Shown here: piece after piece, positions 52,641-64,000 of the stretch | Position numbering within the stretch: the first letter of the stretch is position 1 | How the letters are laid out: every line of letters begins with the position of its first letter | Program-made: the position numbers and the translations under genes | Notes under the pieces: model-generated | The model's database searches: none | Told to the model about the DNA's origin: nothing | What the model saw: only the letters and a program-made list of their open reading frames with translations | DNA from: Brasenia schreberi | Lineage: Eukaryota; Streptophyta; Magnoliopsida; Nymphaeales; Cabombaceae | Reading direction: 5' to 3' | DNA: 64,000 nucleotides | Assembly (NCBI GenBank): GCA_036023115.1 | Contig: JAYKKT010000073.1 | Location: 16,077,501-16,141,500 of the forward strand

Positions 52641-53789
52641 TTGATTCATGGATGGATTCACCTGAGAAAAGGATCTCTATCTCTTATTTGAATCGAAATG
52701 GGTTGTAGTGAGCCAAAATGCCTTCCTCATGTTTATCTGCACATAGCACATGCACATGCTCTAGTATTCTTAACTAGTTGTTGATGACTTGATATCGAAG
52801 ATATGACAAAGTTCGATGACACAAATTGACGAATTCGATTATCAGAAAACTGTTCTTTGAATCATGTCACAGCTCACCAACAGCTTGTTCGAGCAAGTCA
52901 AATAAGCTCGAGACAAACTTGTTCACTTTAGCTCACACTCCTCATATTGGTCCAGTAAATACTAATAAAGTATATACAAATGGATCATATATCATGTAAT
53001 GCAAGGTGAAGATGAATTTGGCTTCCCATTTTTGTAGATTTACAGTAATTAAATAATCTTGCTGCGTTCAACAATGGGAGGATACACAACAATTTCAGAT
53101 ACAACCTTAACAATGTCTTGGTTCTTTATAGACTGGCACTCGACTTGAGCTCAGCTTGTTTAGCTCGAGTTCAGCTCTGCCTCGTCTTTTTCTCACACTT
53201 TCCAGCCCCACCAGAGACTGGAATACATGTCCACTAACAAGCTCATTTTGGGGAGTCGAATCTAACTGTTCTTCTGACCATTGCATTGTTTGGACCTTTG
53301 AGCAATATGAGTTCAATCAACCCTTTGGATCCATAAATATGAAAAACATGAAGCAATAAAGATGTCAAGCATTGGAGTCGTACCTGGATCAAACACAATT
53401 TCAATTATGATCAATCAAATTTGAGAATCAATATGATTAGAGATTGGATTTGAATTGGCTAGTCATTGCATTTGATTTCGATAAAACCAGCTGCATATAG
53501 ACATAACCAATTGCCAATTAGATTGGATTCAGCAAAAATAAGGTCCTTACATCATGAATCCAACTTCTTGACATCCCTGGATCCCAGAACTGGATCCAGA
53601 TTATCTGGTCATTGTTTTCAATTTTTATCAATGTATTTATTGCTTTTTTTCAGATCATATTTTCTCATTATAACAATTCTGTTCTGCCCATGAAAGGGAA
53701 TCTGTTTCTCATGTTTCCTTCAGCTGTCTGTTGGTCATAAATTTAATTTAATTCTCCAATTAAATTTCTTCAAATCCAACTTGCAGGTA

Positions 53790-53882
53790 AAGCCTTAGCT
53801 CACCTGGCAGGGCCGGAATTCGATTCCCGTGGTGTGCGTACCTGGCTTTCAAAGGACTCACTTTTGTAAACAAAAAAAAAAA
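53790..53882 (+). repeat. short SINE-like element with A tail
   Basis: TAGCTCACCTGG (53796-53807), a box B-like GAATTCGATTCCC (53816-53828) and an A-run at 53870-53882. The box spacing is much shorter than usual, so the head is internally deleted. Confidence 0.45.
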
Positions 53883-54185
53883 GAAACGAGTTCTCTAAAA
53901 TGCCCAGGGAAATTTGAATAAGCAATCAAATCTGTTGAAAATTTGGTACTGATTCTATTGGGCATTCAGATTTACCTTGAGGTGGTAAACCTAGATTCCA
54001 TCTAATAGGATTTAGGTTCGAATTCGGAGTTGGGTATTGGATCATCTCGGTAATCCAGATTACATGCAAAAGCATAACAAGATCAGAATCTGAACACATG
54101 CAATTAGTTGGTTCCATCTTTGGTAGGGAAAGCAATTACGTGCTCCTGGTCATGTTCGTACCTTCTCATTTCGTGTTCGTGTCAG

Positions 54186-54669
54186 AAACATATCAACCTT
54201 TTAAAAAAACACTTACTTCAGGTGGACACGGGCACGGGCTTTTGAGGGTCCTGTCAGTTGGATGTTTTAGGTCATTGCTCGTGTCGTATCATTTTCTTTC
54301 GTGTCTAAAATTGGTTGAAACTAACATGACCGATTTCAATCGTACCTGCTTATGCATTACCCACTTTTGCTTGAAAATTTGTAAAAGAATGACTGACAAG
54401 AAAAAAAATTTGATTGTTAAGCTTTTGAAACATATCAACCTTTTAAAAAAACACTTACTTCAGGTGGACACGGGAACGGGCTTTTGAGGGTCCTGTCAGT
54501 TGGGTGTTTTAGGTCATTGCTCGTGTCGTATCATTTTCTTCCGTGTCTAAAATTGGTCGAAACTAACATGACCGATTTCAATCGTACCTGTTTATGCATA
54601 ACTGACTTTTGCTTGAAAAATTGTAAAAGAATGACTGACAAGAAAAAAATTGATTGTTAAGCTTTTGAA
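54186..54669. repeat. tandem duplication, two 242-bp units
   Basis: 54186-54427 and 54428-54669 are head-to-tail copies (each starting AAACATATCAACC) differing at only a handful of bases, so the duplication is recent. Confidence 0.93.
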
Positions 54670-54688
54670 CTCCAAATTTTTGGGTTAT

Positions 54689-54830
54689 TAGGCTTCCGGC
54701 GTAAAACTTTGTCGGACTTATATACCATGGATTCTACAAATTATGATAGGCCTATGTGGAAACACAGAATCCATGTAGCCGACCCCATCTAGTATGAGAA
54801 AAGGCTTAGTTGTTGTTATTGTTGTTGTTG
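54689..54830 (+). mobile_element. truncated SINE-like element with RTE tail
   Basis: From TTAGGCTTCC through 'CTACAAATTATGATAGG' it matches the interior of the 179-bp element at 21.5 kb. It then continues into the RTE tail (GAATCCATGTAGCCGAC, AAGGCTTAGTTG) and TTG repeats to 54830. No target duplication was found. Confidence 0.75.
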
Positions 54831-54864
54831 TAAGAGGAGGCCAAAGCCTAACACACACATATGC

Positions 54865-54930
54865 ACCCTCTAGAAATCGAACTCCCACCAGCAACAATAG
54901 TACTAGAGCGTCCTGCCATTGAGCTAACTT
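54865..54930 (-). repeat. tRNA-like SINE head
   Basis: On the minus strand: box A TAGCTCAATGG (plus 54916-54926) and box B GGAGTTCGATTTC (54873-54885), separated by 30 bases. Good pol III boxes but no complete tRNA fold. Confidence 0.5.
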
Positions 54931-55103
54931 TTTGAGTTAACAATTACTAATTTCGATAAGAAAAAAAGAACACACTCTTTCCTATCATAACTCTATGAGA
55001 CAATCGTCTTGTCTCTGTGCTATCAGAGCTGATCAGTCCTCTAAGTTTCAGAAAAGAAGTTCAGATTTGATAGAAATCAGTGTCTTGAGCACAAAGAGAA
55101 GTA

Positions 55104-55160
55104 CCTCACCTGGCTTGGAGATTGACTCCCAGATTGAAGGTCATGAGTTTGATACCCACA
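55104..55160 (+). repeat. SINE-like head (CTCACCTGG family)
   Basis: CCTCACCTGGCTTGG, then 'GACTCCCAGATTGAAGG' and box B GAGTTTGATACCC (55145-55157). Confidence 0.45.
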
Positions 55161-55684
55161 GAGTTTATTAGTTTTTGGCCTCCCCGTTGTACGAGTCAAT
55201 ACATGTAAGGAGTCGATCATTTGCCAACAACCAAAACCTACTGATTTTGAAAAATCGGAAAAAATGAAATTTGATATTAGGTTAAAATCTGAAATTAGAA
55301 ATTAAGTAAAATAAACAAAATGGATATCCTTGAATTTGAGGATCTGATAGAATAGATTAACAAGATAATTATATGACAAATTAAACATTGATAAATTCTT
55401 TTCAGAAAAAAAAAACATGTATCTTTTAGAACTCCACTTCAAGGTGGCTTTTGAGTATTAAGAAGAAATGAGTTTGGTATTAGCTACTACATTTGAACTC
55501 AGCTCACGGCTAAAGTGAAGGATTCAGCCATGGCGATTCCCATCAGACCGGCTACCAAACTGGGCTTAAATTGAGTATGGTTGTGGCATCTATAAAAGGC
55601 AAATGCTATTCTTTTTCGGTTTGAAACAGCCTTTTGTTTGGGCCTTAACCTACAAAACTGTTGACAACCCACCTACCGACGCTT

Positions 55685-55874
55685 GTGTGATTCAAGTGGT
55701 TTGGCACTGGCTTCCTTTAAGCGAAGGTCTCGAGTTCGAACCTTGTGAATGAAGAAAAAAGTGCTGGGAGAGCTTTTACCACCATGGTGAGCAGACCTGG
55801 CTCGAACCAGATAAGTCAGGGTCCTTTGAGCTCCAGCGCAATTGGGGGGATAGTTCACCAAAAGAAAAAAAAAA
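55685..55874 (+). mobile_element. tRNA-derived SINE with A tail
   Basis: Box A region TCAAGTGGTTTGGCACTGG, box B CGAGTTCGAACC (about 55731-55742), a GGGAGAGCTTTTACC segment, GGCTCGAACCAGAT, then an A-rich tail at 55861-55874. It is the same family as the minus-strand fragment at 37.1 kb. Ends are approximate. Confidence 0.65.
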
Positions 55875-55941
55875 GAGAGGAAAAGATGACCAACGTAAAA
55901 GGGCTGTCATACAAGAGACAACACAAATACAACCCGGAAAC

Positions 55942-56079
55942 TAGGGTTGTTTAAGGAACTGATAAAACCGAACCAAACTGCCAGAGCTGAACCAAAGAAC
56001 ATCGAGAGGTTTGGTTTGGTTCAATTATAATAGACCGGCAGTTCAATTGATGGTTCTAATATTGGAACCAAACCAAACC

Positions 56080-56170
<91 letters not shown>

Positions 56171-56713
56171 CATAGTGTATACTAGCAATATTACATGCTA
56201 ACGTATCCATGCAAATCTCAACCATAGAATTTGACATAAGGATGATTGAGATTTGATCTACAAAAGGGAAAACTTGCTTTTTGAATTAAACATACACTAA
56301 CAAAAAGTGTAAGTGTACTTTTTACTTTTAAATTTTAAAAATCAATAATGTATTTTCTAAATTAAATGGTTGAGATTTATTTTGATAAATTTGCATGTAA
56401 TGTTGCTAGCATATATCAAGTGTTTCTATATATAAAAATCTTGGTAAGTTTATAAGTTTATATATATATGAGTTTTATAACCTCATATACATATAAAACT
56501 GGACTGTAAATCTAAACAATCCAATTGTATAATACTTTGTATTTAGCCAAACTCTAAAATGGTAGAATCGTGGTTCAGAACTGAACCAAACCAGAATTGC
56601 CGATTTGGTTCTGGTCATCATGACAGAGTTTGGTTCGATTCTCTAAAAACTAAGAATAAAAAATAATGGTTTGGTTTGAGGTTGAAGCTAGAACCGAACT
56701 ACAAACACCCCTA
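55942..56713. mobile_element. 772-bp non-autonomous hAT-like element
   Basis: Ends TAGGGTTGTTT (left) and AAACACCCCTA (right) are near-perfect terminal inverts. Flanks CGGAAAC (55935-55941) and CGGAAAAC (56714-56721) are a 7-8-bp duplication with one length change. The subterminal regions carry opposed AACCGAACCAAAC / GTTTGGTTCG motifs. A TA microsatellite (56082-56169) fills the centre. No transposase. Confidence 0.7.
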
Positions 56714-58677
56714 CGGAAAACTTCATCTCTGTGTCCACTCTTCCGTGAATGTAAACACAAGCCGGTCATGATCGAGGTTATCTGTTTACGACACAAACAT
56801 GAAACCACACAACACAAAAAATACAAACCCCCAACTTGATTGCTGGCAATATAACTCCCTAGACAAAGACAACCAAAACACTGCATTCGTGTCGATCACA
56901 ACAACATTATAAGAAACCTGATCACGCTCGAATCTCTCTGTTTCTCATATGAACGAGAAATGATATGACACAACACGACCGGAACACGATTTTGCCACCC
57001 AAGGAACTATTGACCATACACGCTTTCCCTAGTTACCTCCGGCCACATCTGTGCAATTGTCTTGTATTCTTTCCGCCTTGGTTCGTGCCCTGTGGCTGCC
57101 ACTTTCCTCGCTTCAACGAATAGCTTTTGTGGAAAAGTGTGGTGGCGACTGTACCTTCTACACCAATGTAACCTGTTCGGGTTCGGGTTCGGGTTTGATA
57201 AAGCCTTAGCGGATGTGGAGCATGACAACCACATGCAATAGGATATCCATGAGACATCTTATGTGTGTAACTAGACCTGACCCAAACCCATGGGCTTGGA
57301 TTGGGTCTATAGACTATATTGGTCCAGTTTCAAAACGAGTCTTTCTTTTTGGGTACAAAATATTTAGACTAAATCCTGTTTGACCCAAATTAGGTTTATA
57401 CAGACCATTTGGTTCTTTAAAGATTCGCCAAACCAAACCCAAACCTGATGCATTCTGGAACTTGTTTTGTACCTGATTCATACCCAAATGGAACCCATGA
57501 AATAGTATTGATTGTTTCAATTTGATAGATCCCAGTCGAAGTTTTCTTTATATTAGTAGAAATAACTTATTTAACCCTTAATTAAATCTTGAGTATCAAA
57601 GCATGTTGATTTGTTTAAGTTTTCATTTCACATTAATTTGGATTGGCTTTAGTTTTGATACTTGTTAATTAATTAAAACTGTTATTATTTTAAATTCCTT
57701 CCTGGATGGTAGTTCTAAAACTATTAGAACTTGGACTTGACCCACATTAGAGTTGTCTCTTCACGTCACGTGACCTTTTGATTAAAGTGTCCTGGCACTT
57801 TCTGGAGAACGGCCCACCCGTTTATAGGTACTATTGTCTTTTCAAGATTCGGGCTCCTCGTCCACTTCAAATCCGGGTCGGGACCCGTCGGACCCACAAA
57901 TAGTAATCAATCGAGACGGACGTCGTTGTCCGAAACAACTACGGACACGAAAGCCCCGACAGAATTGCTACAAGACCACGTGGCGCTTGTCGGCAAGAAA
58001 CCTACTGTCGGTGACCGACGGCACGGTAGAAAAGCTCTTGGGTTTCACCGGAAAATCTCCGTGGTGAAAGGAATGAATCACCGCACCGACGGTGGGGCAG
58101 CCAGTTTATTATTAAAAAAGAGAAGAAAAGGAAAAAATAATAAAAGAGCACGTGATCAGGGAATTGTGGCATGTGCATGAAGCAGGACGGTGAACGTTCT
58201 CCATCAAACTGAGAGAATTCAAAATGATGGTGATCGCTTAAAACAGTATTAAGAAAATCGTGAACTATTATTAAGAATCGGCTTAGTATGGTTCATCCGT
58301 CGTCCAACTCCTAAATGGTCACGTCAATTAGGGGAGATCAATCTTGTGGTCTGTCGTTCATGCGGCGGATGGACTGGAATGTTCAAAGTAGACATGGAGG
58401 GTTGGCAACTGAATTGATCGGCAGAACTGAAACCGAAACCAGAACTGAATCAGGTTGAGAAGTGGCCGAAGCCGGAAACCGGATTAGCAACCGGTAACTG
58501 AACCTTGGTGGTGGAAAATTTGGTTACAGATTCTCCTTCTATGGAACCAAGGAGACAATAAATCCCCAATTCACGTAAAAAAATGTTTTGTTTTTAAAAC
58601 TTTTTGAGCTCCAATTATCTTTTCTGGTTTTCTGTTCGCACCAAATGAAGCCAAAATTAACGATTATGAACCATAAC

Positions 58678-58883
58678 AATATCCATCTTGTTTCCTAAGA
58701 GATGAAACACTCAACTGGAATTTAAGTAACTCTATTTAGTATGATAAATCTTAATTTGATCTCTTTTGCCAACGAATATCCAGCTTGTTTCCTAAGAGAT
58801 CAAACACTCAAATGGAATTTAAATAACTCTATTTAGTATGATAAAACTTGATTCTATTCTTAATTTGATCTCTTTTTACTAAT
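58678..58883. repeat. tandem duplication, period 97 bp
   Basis: Copies begin at 58678 and 58775 (AATATCCA/GC..TTGTTTCCTAAGAGAT). The second has a small insertion near its end. Confidence 0.8.
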
Positions 58884-59435
58884 CACAAGGGGGGAGAGGG
58901 GAAATGGCAAAAAGATAAGACATCTTTGTTTTTTTTTTCTTTTTCTTTTTTGTTAAGTAAAGTTCCTGAGTGAAAGTGCGGCATGCCAGCTGGACGCTGC
59001 TTTTCAAATCTAGCTGTGGCCATTCAAACGCCGCCAAGAGAGCGTCATGACGCGTCAGATGACAATGCAGTCCGTGCTAGTTCACTCCCTTAATTTTCGC
59101 TAGCTGGCTTTCTTCTTACCAAAACATAGGGCGTGCATTTGATGGTAAAATATATGTAGAAAATGGCATGTGATATCACATCTAATTGTTAATAAATCCA
59201 AACAAATTTTAATAATATTTTTTTATGATTTATGATAGAAATTTAAATTTAAGAGTAAAAGGTAGATGTATATTTTTATAAGTATACTTTATTTTCATAA
59301 ATATTTTTTACTTTTTAAATATCATTTATCACCAAAAATGAATTATTGAGATTGATTAACATTTAAGTGTGCTAGCATATACCAGTTTCTCTTCTCTCTA
59401 TATATATATATACATGTAAAGCACTTATTAACATA

Positions 59436-59511
59436 TACCTCAACATAAATGAGATTGTGGGTTTTAATTTTCGTACCTCAACATAAATGAGATTGTGGGT
59501 TTTAATTTTCT
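59436..59511. repeat. tandem duplication, period 38 bp
   Basis: TACCTCAACATAAATGAGAT... is repeated at 59436 and 59474 with almost no change. Confidence 0.9.
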
Positions 59512-61821
59512 TACTTAAACTTTGTATAGTCTTTACCTTTTTTTTTTAACTATTCACCATATGATTTGTGGGGCCTTCTCAAGAAAAGCATCATCAACTT
59601 TTTCCAAACCATTTTAATGTGTGCCTTTCAATTTATCTTCTATGAGTGAAACATCAATTTTATTTTTATTAACCTTAGTGAAGTTTCAAATCTTTATTAT
59701 ATGACCTCACATCATAATTTTACTTCTGGTCCATGTACTCCATTTTATATGTGAATGGGTCCTTGTCCAACACGAAAATTAGTAGTATCATTTAATTTTC
59801 TATTGGTTAAGCATGGTCTTTCTTTTTATCTTTACAGTAAGTGGTGTGAGGTGTAGGTGAAAGGAAAGAGAGGCGGTGCCTTGAACAGAACGTGCAAAAT
59901 GTGATCCAACTTCCATTGGACGTACGTTATAAATGCCATGCATGGCATGAATGAGTTGGGCCACCTACGAACACGAAATCCCACCAACCATGACCTGCTA
60001 TTTGCACTTTATATACTTGGTTGACAGCCGGTGCACATTTTATACAATGAGGGAAATCAGTGACGAATCTACACTCGTGGGAATCGGGTCGTGTCGATGA
60101 CACCCGAATTTGGATGAAGAAAAAAAAGAAAGAAAGAAAAACGTATATTGTTAAGATGGTAGTGTCGTCGGCTATGTGCATTATAGACCACCATCGAAGC
60201 TCGATCTCGAGTCTTATTCACATCTAACTGTATTAGCATTGCGAGTTGCTTAATTTATCTTGAGAAGTTTTGAGTTGGAAAGAGAGAGAGACAGGAAAGC
60301 CGATCGATTCTCGGGGGGAAAAAGATAAGATACCCGATAGTGGAGTTGTCATCATCCGCGGACCTGACACGAATCGGCAAAAGGGCCTGCAACTCTTCAT
60401 CAGAGAGTGTGAACTGAAAGCATGTTATTCGTGAACACCCCCTAAGCGCGTCTTCGTATTCTTGGGGATTTCAAACCGGCTTCCAGTCAGAAACCCGCGT
60501 TCTTTTACTCGGTTTTGCAGTAGGAAAAGTGCCAAAATGATTTTATATATACATATTTATGATCTGAATGCAGCTAGTACGGAGCGAGCTTGTTTAATTT
60601 GACAAATATGAGCCAAAATTCGAATAAAATTTACTAGGATTCAACTTTTGCTTTCTAGAGAAGCAAAGAGATGGCAGGTGGAAGCGGCCCTGTATGTTTC
60701 TTTCTTCATCCTTTTTCATCTTGCGCCAAAATGCGAAAATAACTTCAACTCTGTTGTTTAGGAATTCGATTGGAGAAAAAGAAAGAAGAAAAGTTGAAGA
60801 TGAAGATACTGAGTTTGATGCCAGATGAAGGATAGGGTCCGGTTAAACTGAGTTTTCTTGGCTAGAATTAATAAGTACGGGCTGGTAAATGATCTTAATA
60901 GCTCTTAAATTGGGTCAGCTTGGCATGCCCCTTAGTGTGTGTGTGTGTGTTTGATACAAGGTCGTAGAACCTGTTACTGGCGTGTAATTGTGGTTCTACA
61001 AACTCAATTTAAGTAAAAAACTTTGGCATCAAAAGAGAGACTACACGAATTGAATCGAAAAGTTTTGCTTGAAAACCTAAAAGACTTCTCGTGTTTTTGT
61101 TCTACCTTACACGAAAACCCAAGTATAAATATTATTCTCAAATCAAATACGAAACCATCATACCTATGAATCCAAGCTCACGTTGGTTTAGGTCTATAGT
61201 ACTAATACCACGAACTTGACATTGAATCAAATATGTCCTTACTCTTCTTTTATATTTGATTCCGTAAATCATATGAGCTGGATATGAATATGGAATGTTT
61301 AATTTGGGTTTGACTAGCGAAAGCTCATTGATTGTTACTTTAAAAACTTATATTTAAACCATTTCTCCACGAATAATTGTACTAGGGTAATTAAAGTAAA
61401 TTAAGTCATTTTATGCTTCAACTTTTATTTAAGGTATTCAAGAAAGTCACTACGCACTTGATTCACATATATTTAAGTTATAGCTCGATCACTCATTAAA
61501 GAATAGTGGTTCATTTGACTTGCTTAAACCACTCCGCCAGCCAAGTGGCAAAAGAAAAGGTGGAAAGGTTTTCATTCAACCCGTCAACTTGACCCAAACC
61601 CGACCCAGAAAACGTCGGTCCAGGTTGGTGCATGCACAGACACCCTGTGCTTTTTAAGCAAAATAAATAAAAGAAAACAGGCAGAGAGAGTAAAAAGGAA
61701 AGGGCAAGTAAAGAGCTGAGAAGGGAGGTGGCCGTAAGAAGGAACTCGTTAAGACTTCAACATCAAGCCAGAAAGGATGAACATGGACAGGTTGGCAGTG
61801 GCAGAAAGGTAGGCCACCCCC

Positions 61822-61859
61822 AAACATAAAAAGGGGAAGGTATTGTGCTCTCCCTCCCT

Positions 61860-61900
<41 letters not shown>

Positions 61901-61976
61901 AGTGGCGCCTGCTCAACTCTCTACTCTCTCATCAACTTCAGTCTTCAAGCTCCCGAGCACCACCAGAGTAAACACG
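61822..61976 (+). promoter_or_regulatory. probable core promoter and non-coding first exon of the GATA gene
   Basis: A TATA-like CATAAAAAGG (about 61825) is followed by a CCCT/CT tract (61848-61899) and a leader-like stretch to 61976, where CG|GTAATG could be a donor. The coding exon at 63170 is preceded directly by an acceptor (CTAAGCTCAG), so a 5'-UTR intron of about 1.2 kb (61977-63169) is likely. Inference only. Confidence 0.45.
61848..61899. repeat. (CCCT)n(CT)n microsatellite
   Basis: CCCT units pass into a CT run in the probable GATA-gene leader. Confidence 0.9.
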
Positions 61977-62473
61977 GTAATGGTTGCTTTCTTTACTTAT
62001 GAGAAACCGTGTACTCTGTTTTCTTGTTCATTCACTGAAATGTTTTTCATGAGGAATTGCACGTATCATGAGGTCTTGAAGAGCTTGGTTTGTCAGTGCG
62101 TGCTTGTGTGTGTGTTTTAGAGAGAGAGAGAGAGCTCTTTCCAATGGGGTTGATGTTCTCTACTTCTCCTCTGACCTGAATTGGCGTTCTTGGTTGAGTC
62201 ATGGTCATCTCCATATCGTCCTAACATCGTCTCAGCTTATTTTGCAAACAAATCTCAATCATTGATCTATGATGGTTGAAATTCGAATTCCAAGAACAAA
62301 ATGTGAATGGAGTACGCATGCAAAAGGTAGGCTTTTAAATTCAAAACCCAAAATGGATGGCTGAAATTAGGTGCATTTTTTAATTGATCACGAGTTACAT
62401 TTTTGCAGTAAATAGTATCTTTCGTTGGCTTAAACTGGCAAGAATTCTACTTCTCAATAGAAATTATGTGAAG

Positions 62474-62799
62474 CTCGGCGTAGACAATGGAATTCAATGT
62501 CCTTGACTTCAAATTTGCTTCCCGGAAACCGGACCTAGGAATTACAGTTCCGCTCATTAAGTCATGAACCTATGAGCAAAACAAGAGCTTTCAGCCTTGC
62601 TCATTAAATTTTAATACAACTTTAGGGTACTTTAAGATACCAATGTAGCATTAAGTTGTGTTTTCATATGTTCTGAAAAATGGAGTAATTCTTGCCGGCA
62701 TCATGTCCATACTGAACCTCGGCGTATACAATGGAATTCAAAGTCCTTGACTTCAAAGTTGCATCCCGGAAACCGGACCTAGGAATTACAGTTCCGCTC
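62474..62799. repeat. 82-bp dispersed direct duplication
   Basis: 62474-62555 and 62718-62799 are near-identical (CTCGGCGTA..CAATGGAATT to TTACAGTTCCGCTC), 244 bp apart, inside the probable 5'-UTR intron of the GATA gene. Confidence 0.9.
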
Positions 62800-63169
62800 T
62801 GGGAATCCTATGCTTGGTGGTTCCACATCTCGCTGCAAGCTGGTACTTTGAGATGCGAACAAGTAAAAGGTGTTAATTAAATACCGTGAGAGGAAGCAAA
62901 GGACCGGCGGTGATATGAACTTATTCACGTTGGCCGCTTTAATTTCATCATAAATGAATGGAATTTCCCCCCTCTTTAATATTTGGTACAATTGAATTCT
63001 CTTGCTTCAACTCAAAGTTGTTCAAGATCCAGTGCAGCATTGAGCCGCTGAATTTCCATTTAAGCCAATTTCTCTCTTCTTTTCTCTTACTTGACGAAGC
63101 TTTTTTATGATTTTTGTATATGATGCTGTAGCTTATCGGTCCCTTCTGTCTCTTTGATTCTAAGCTCAG

Positions 63170-64000
63170 ATGGAAGAGGTGACACATGATATGAGCTCAG
63201 ATCTCTTTGATCAAATTGACGATTTGCTCGACTTTCCTGCCGACGATATCGGTGCAACTGTGGGAGATGATTTGCAGAGTTGGCCGAGCGATGACATGTT
63301 CGGCGTCACAGGCTTCACCTTCTCGGAATGCAGCAGTCAACACGAGCTTTCTGTTCCCGTGAGTTGTTCAGCTTATCTTTTCTCATTGTTATTCTTTGAA
63401 CTAAGACTCCGCATTTTAGTTGCCGTATCTTTTAATACATTTGTCTTATCCTTGTCTTATAGTTATCCACTTCACTTTGTTTATGTACACAGTGTGAAGA
63501 CATGGCAGAACTGGAATGGCTGTCCAACTTCGTCGAGGCCTCATTCTCAGCAGGGAACGTCGAGTCTGAGTTTCAGAACAGCAACAGCAGTACCGAGGAC
63601 AATTTGTTCAGGACATCTAGTCCAGTTTCCGTCCTGGAGAGCACCATCAGCTCCATGCAAGACGCCGTTCCCACTGTTCCAGCCCGTGCCCGGACAAAAC
63701 GTCCCAGACCACCCGTCTTCCCCCCGCGTCCGACGACGATCACCACCACCATCATGATGATATCTCCATCTTCATCAACCACCAACTCCTCCTGCGAGTT
63801 TTCGGCAGAGGCCGAGTCATTCGCAGAGTCGAAAGCTGCAAAGGGTAGCAGGAAGAAGATGAAGTCCGCGGAGAAGACGGGCATGGCAGTGAGGAAGTGT
63901 CTTCACTGTGGGTCTCAGAAGACACCACAATGGAGGATGGGACCTTTGGGTCCCAAGACACTCTGTAACGCTTGTGGTGTCCGGCACAAGTCCGGTCGGC
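63170..64000 (+). CDS. plant GATA-type zinc-finger transcription factor, 3' end outside window
   Basis: Exon 1 is 63170-63358 (63 codons, GTGAGT donor). Exon 2 starts at 63493 after ACACAG and is still open at the window end. Residues 199-224 form a class IV finger, CX2C-X18-CX2C (C199, C202, C221, C224), with '[21 protein letters not shown]', abbreviated here as the 'TPQWR' and '[10 protein letters not shown]' motifs, and 'HKSGR' following; this is the plant subfamily A finger. The N-terminus is acidic ('[16 protein letters not shown]'), and '[13 protein letters not shown]' at the start of exon 2 is a conserved subfamily A segment. A basic cluster ('SRKKMKS') before the finger may be a nuclear signal. 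Such factors bind WGATAR sites in the nucleus; several act in light and developmental control. The Met at 63170 directly follows a splice acceptor, implying a 5'-UTR intron. Confidence 0.92.

Larger units (their letters stand above)
50709..54185. other. spacer downstream of the ERF gene, rich in SSRs and SINE fragments
   Basis: No further gene. It contains TA runs at 51519-51545, TA/GA at 51713-51753 and AT/GTAT at 52545-52640, plus SINE-like heads at 51196 and 53796. Confidence 0.45.
56714..61800. other. large spacer without recognised genes
   Basis: Contains short tandem duplications (58678-58883; 59436-59511), CGGGTTC repeats near 57176-57200, a CAGTGACGAATCTACACTCG repeat-like phrase at 60063, and AT-rich filler. 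The frames at 57834-58180 are GC-richer than the rest but overlap in two phases, with no domain; I do not call a gene. Confidence 0.4.

Noticed and set aside
57834..58180. Possible small gene in GC-richer sequence
   Set aside because: Two overlapping frames, neither with a recognisable domain or splice-supported extension.

Overview
This window is nuclear DNA of a flowering plant. The protein genes are plant families (ROOT UV-B SENSITIVE/DUF647, actin-depolymerizing factor, PAM16, an AP2/ERF factor, a plant-type GATA factor) with GT-AG introns in AT-rich spacer. Between them lie plant Ty1-copia elements, RTE-clade LINEs ending in TTG repeats, hAT-type non-autonomous elements, tRNA-like SINE heads and many CT/AT microsatellites. 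I could not fix the species or order from the sequence.

Layout. 1-3.3 kb: 3' part of a RUS-family gene (+). 4.7-5.8 kb: a non-autonomous hAT element. 7.36-12.15 kb: complete ADF6-like gene (+), whose 3.25-kb second intron holds a 5'-truncated L1-type LINE and a tRNA-like SINE head. 12.5-23.5 kb: repeat-rich spacer with a 366-bp hAT element, two defective RTE LINE copies in opposite orientation, a 63-bp RTE-tail insertion, and an old RTE copy carrying a nested SINE. 23.5-24.9 kb: an intronless membrane-protein gene (-) of unknown function. 25.6-33.6 kb: a decayed Ty1-copia element (-) split by a younger RTE LINE (+). 38.9-41.5 kb: a broken PAM16 locus (+), with a duplicated array upstream and RTE-derived DNA where its middle exon should be. 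42.3-48.0 kb: a second Ty1-copia element (-) with a perfect 5-bp target duplication. 49.8-50.7 kb: intronless ERF gene (+). 54-57 kb: tandem duplication, RTE tail, SINE fragments and another hAT-type element. 61.8-64 kb: a GATA zinc-finger gene (+) running off the window end.

The host genes show no operon-like or pathway link; they are independent loci separated by transposon debris. The most coherent system is the RTE family. Full-frame, defective, extremely truncated and SINE-like members all share one 3' tail ending in TTG repeats, and several have clear target-site duplications. This suggests the short tail is what the retrotransposition machinery recognises. The copies also allow relative dating: copia, then LINE inside it; old RTE, then SINE inside it.

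All product names come from reading the translations against remembered family features; no database search was run.
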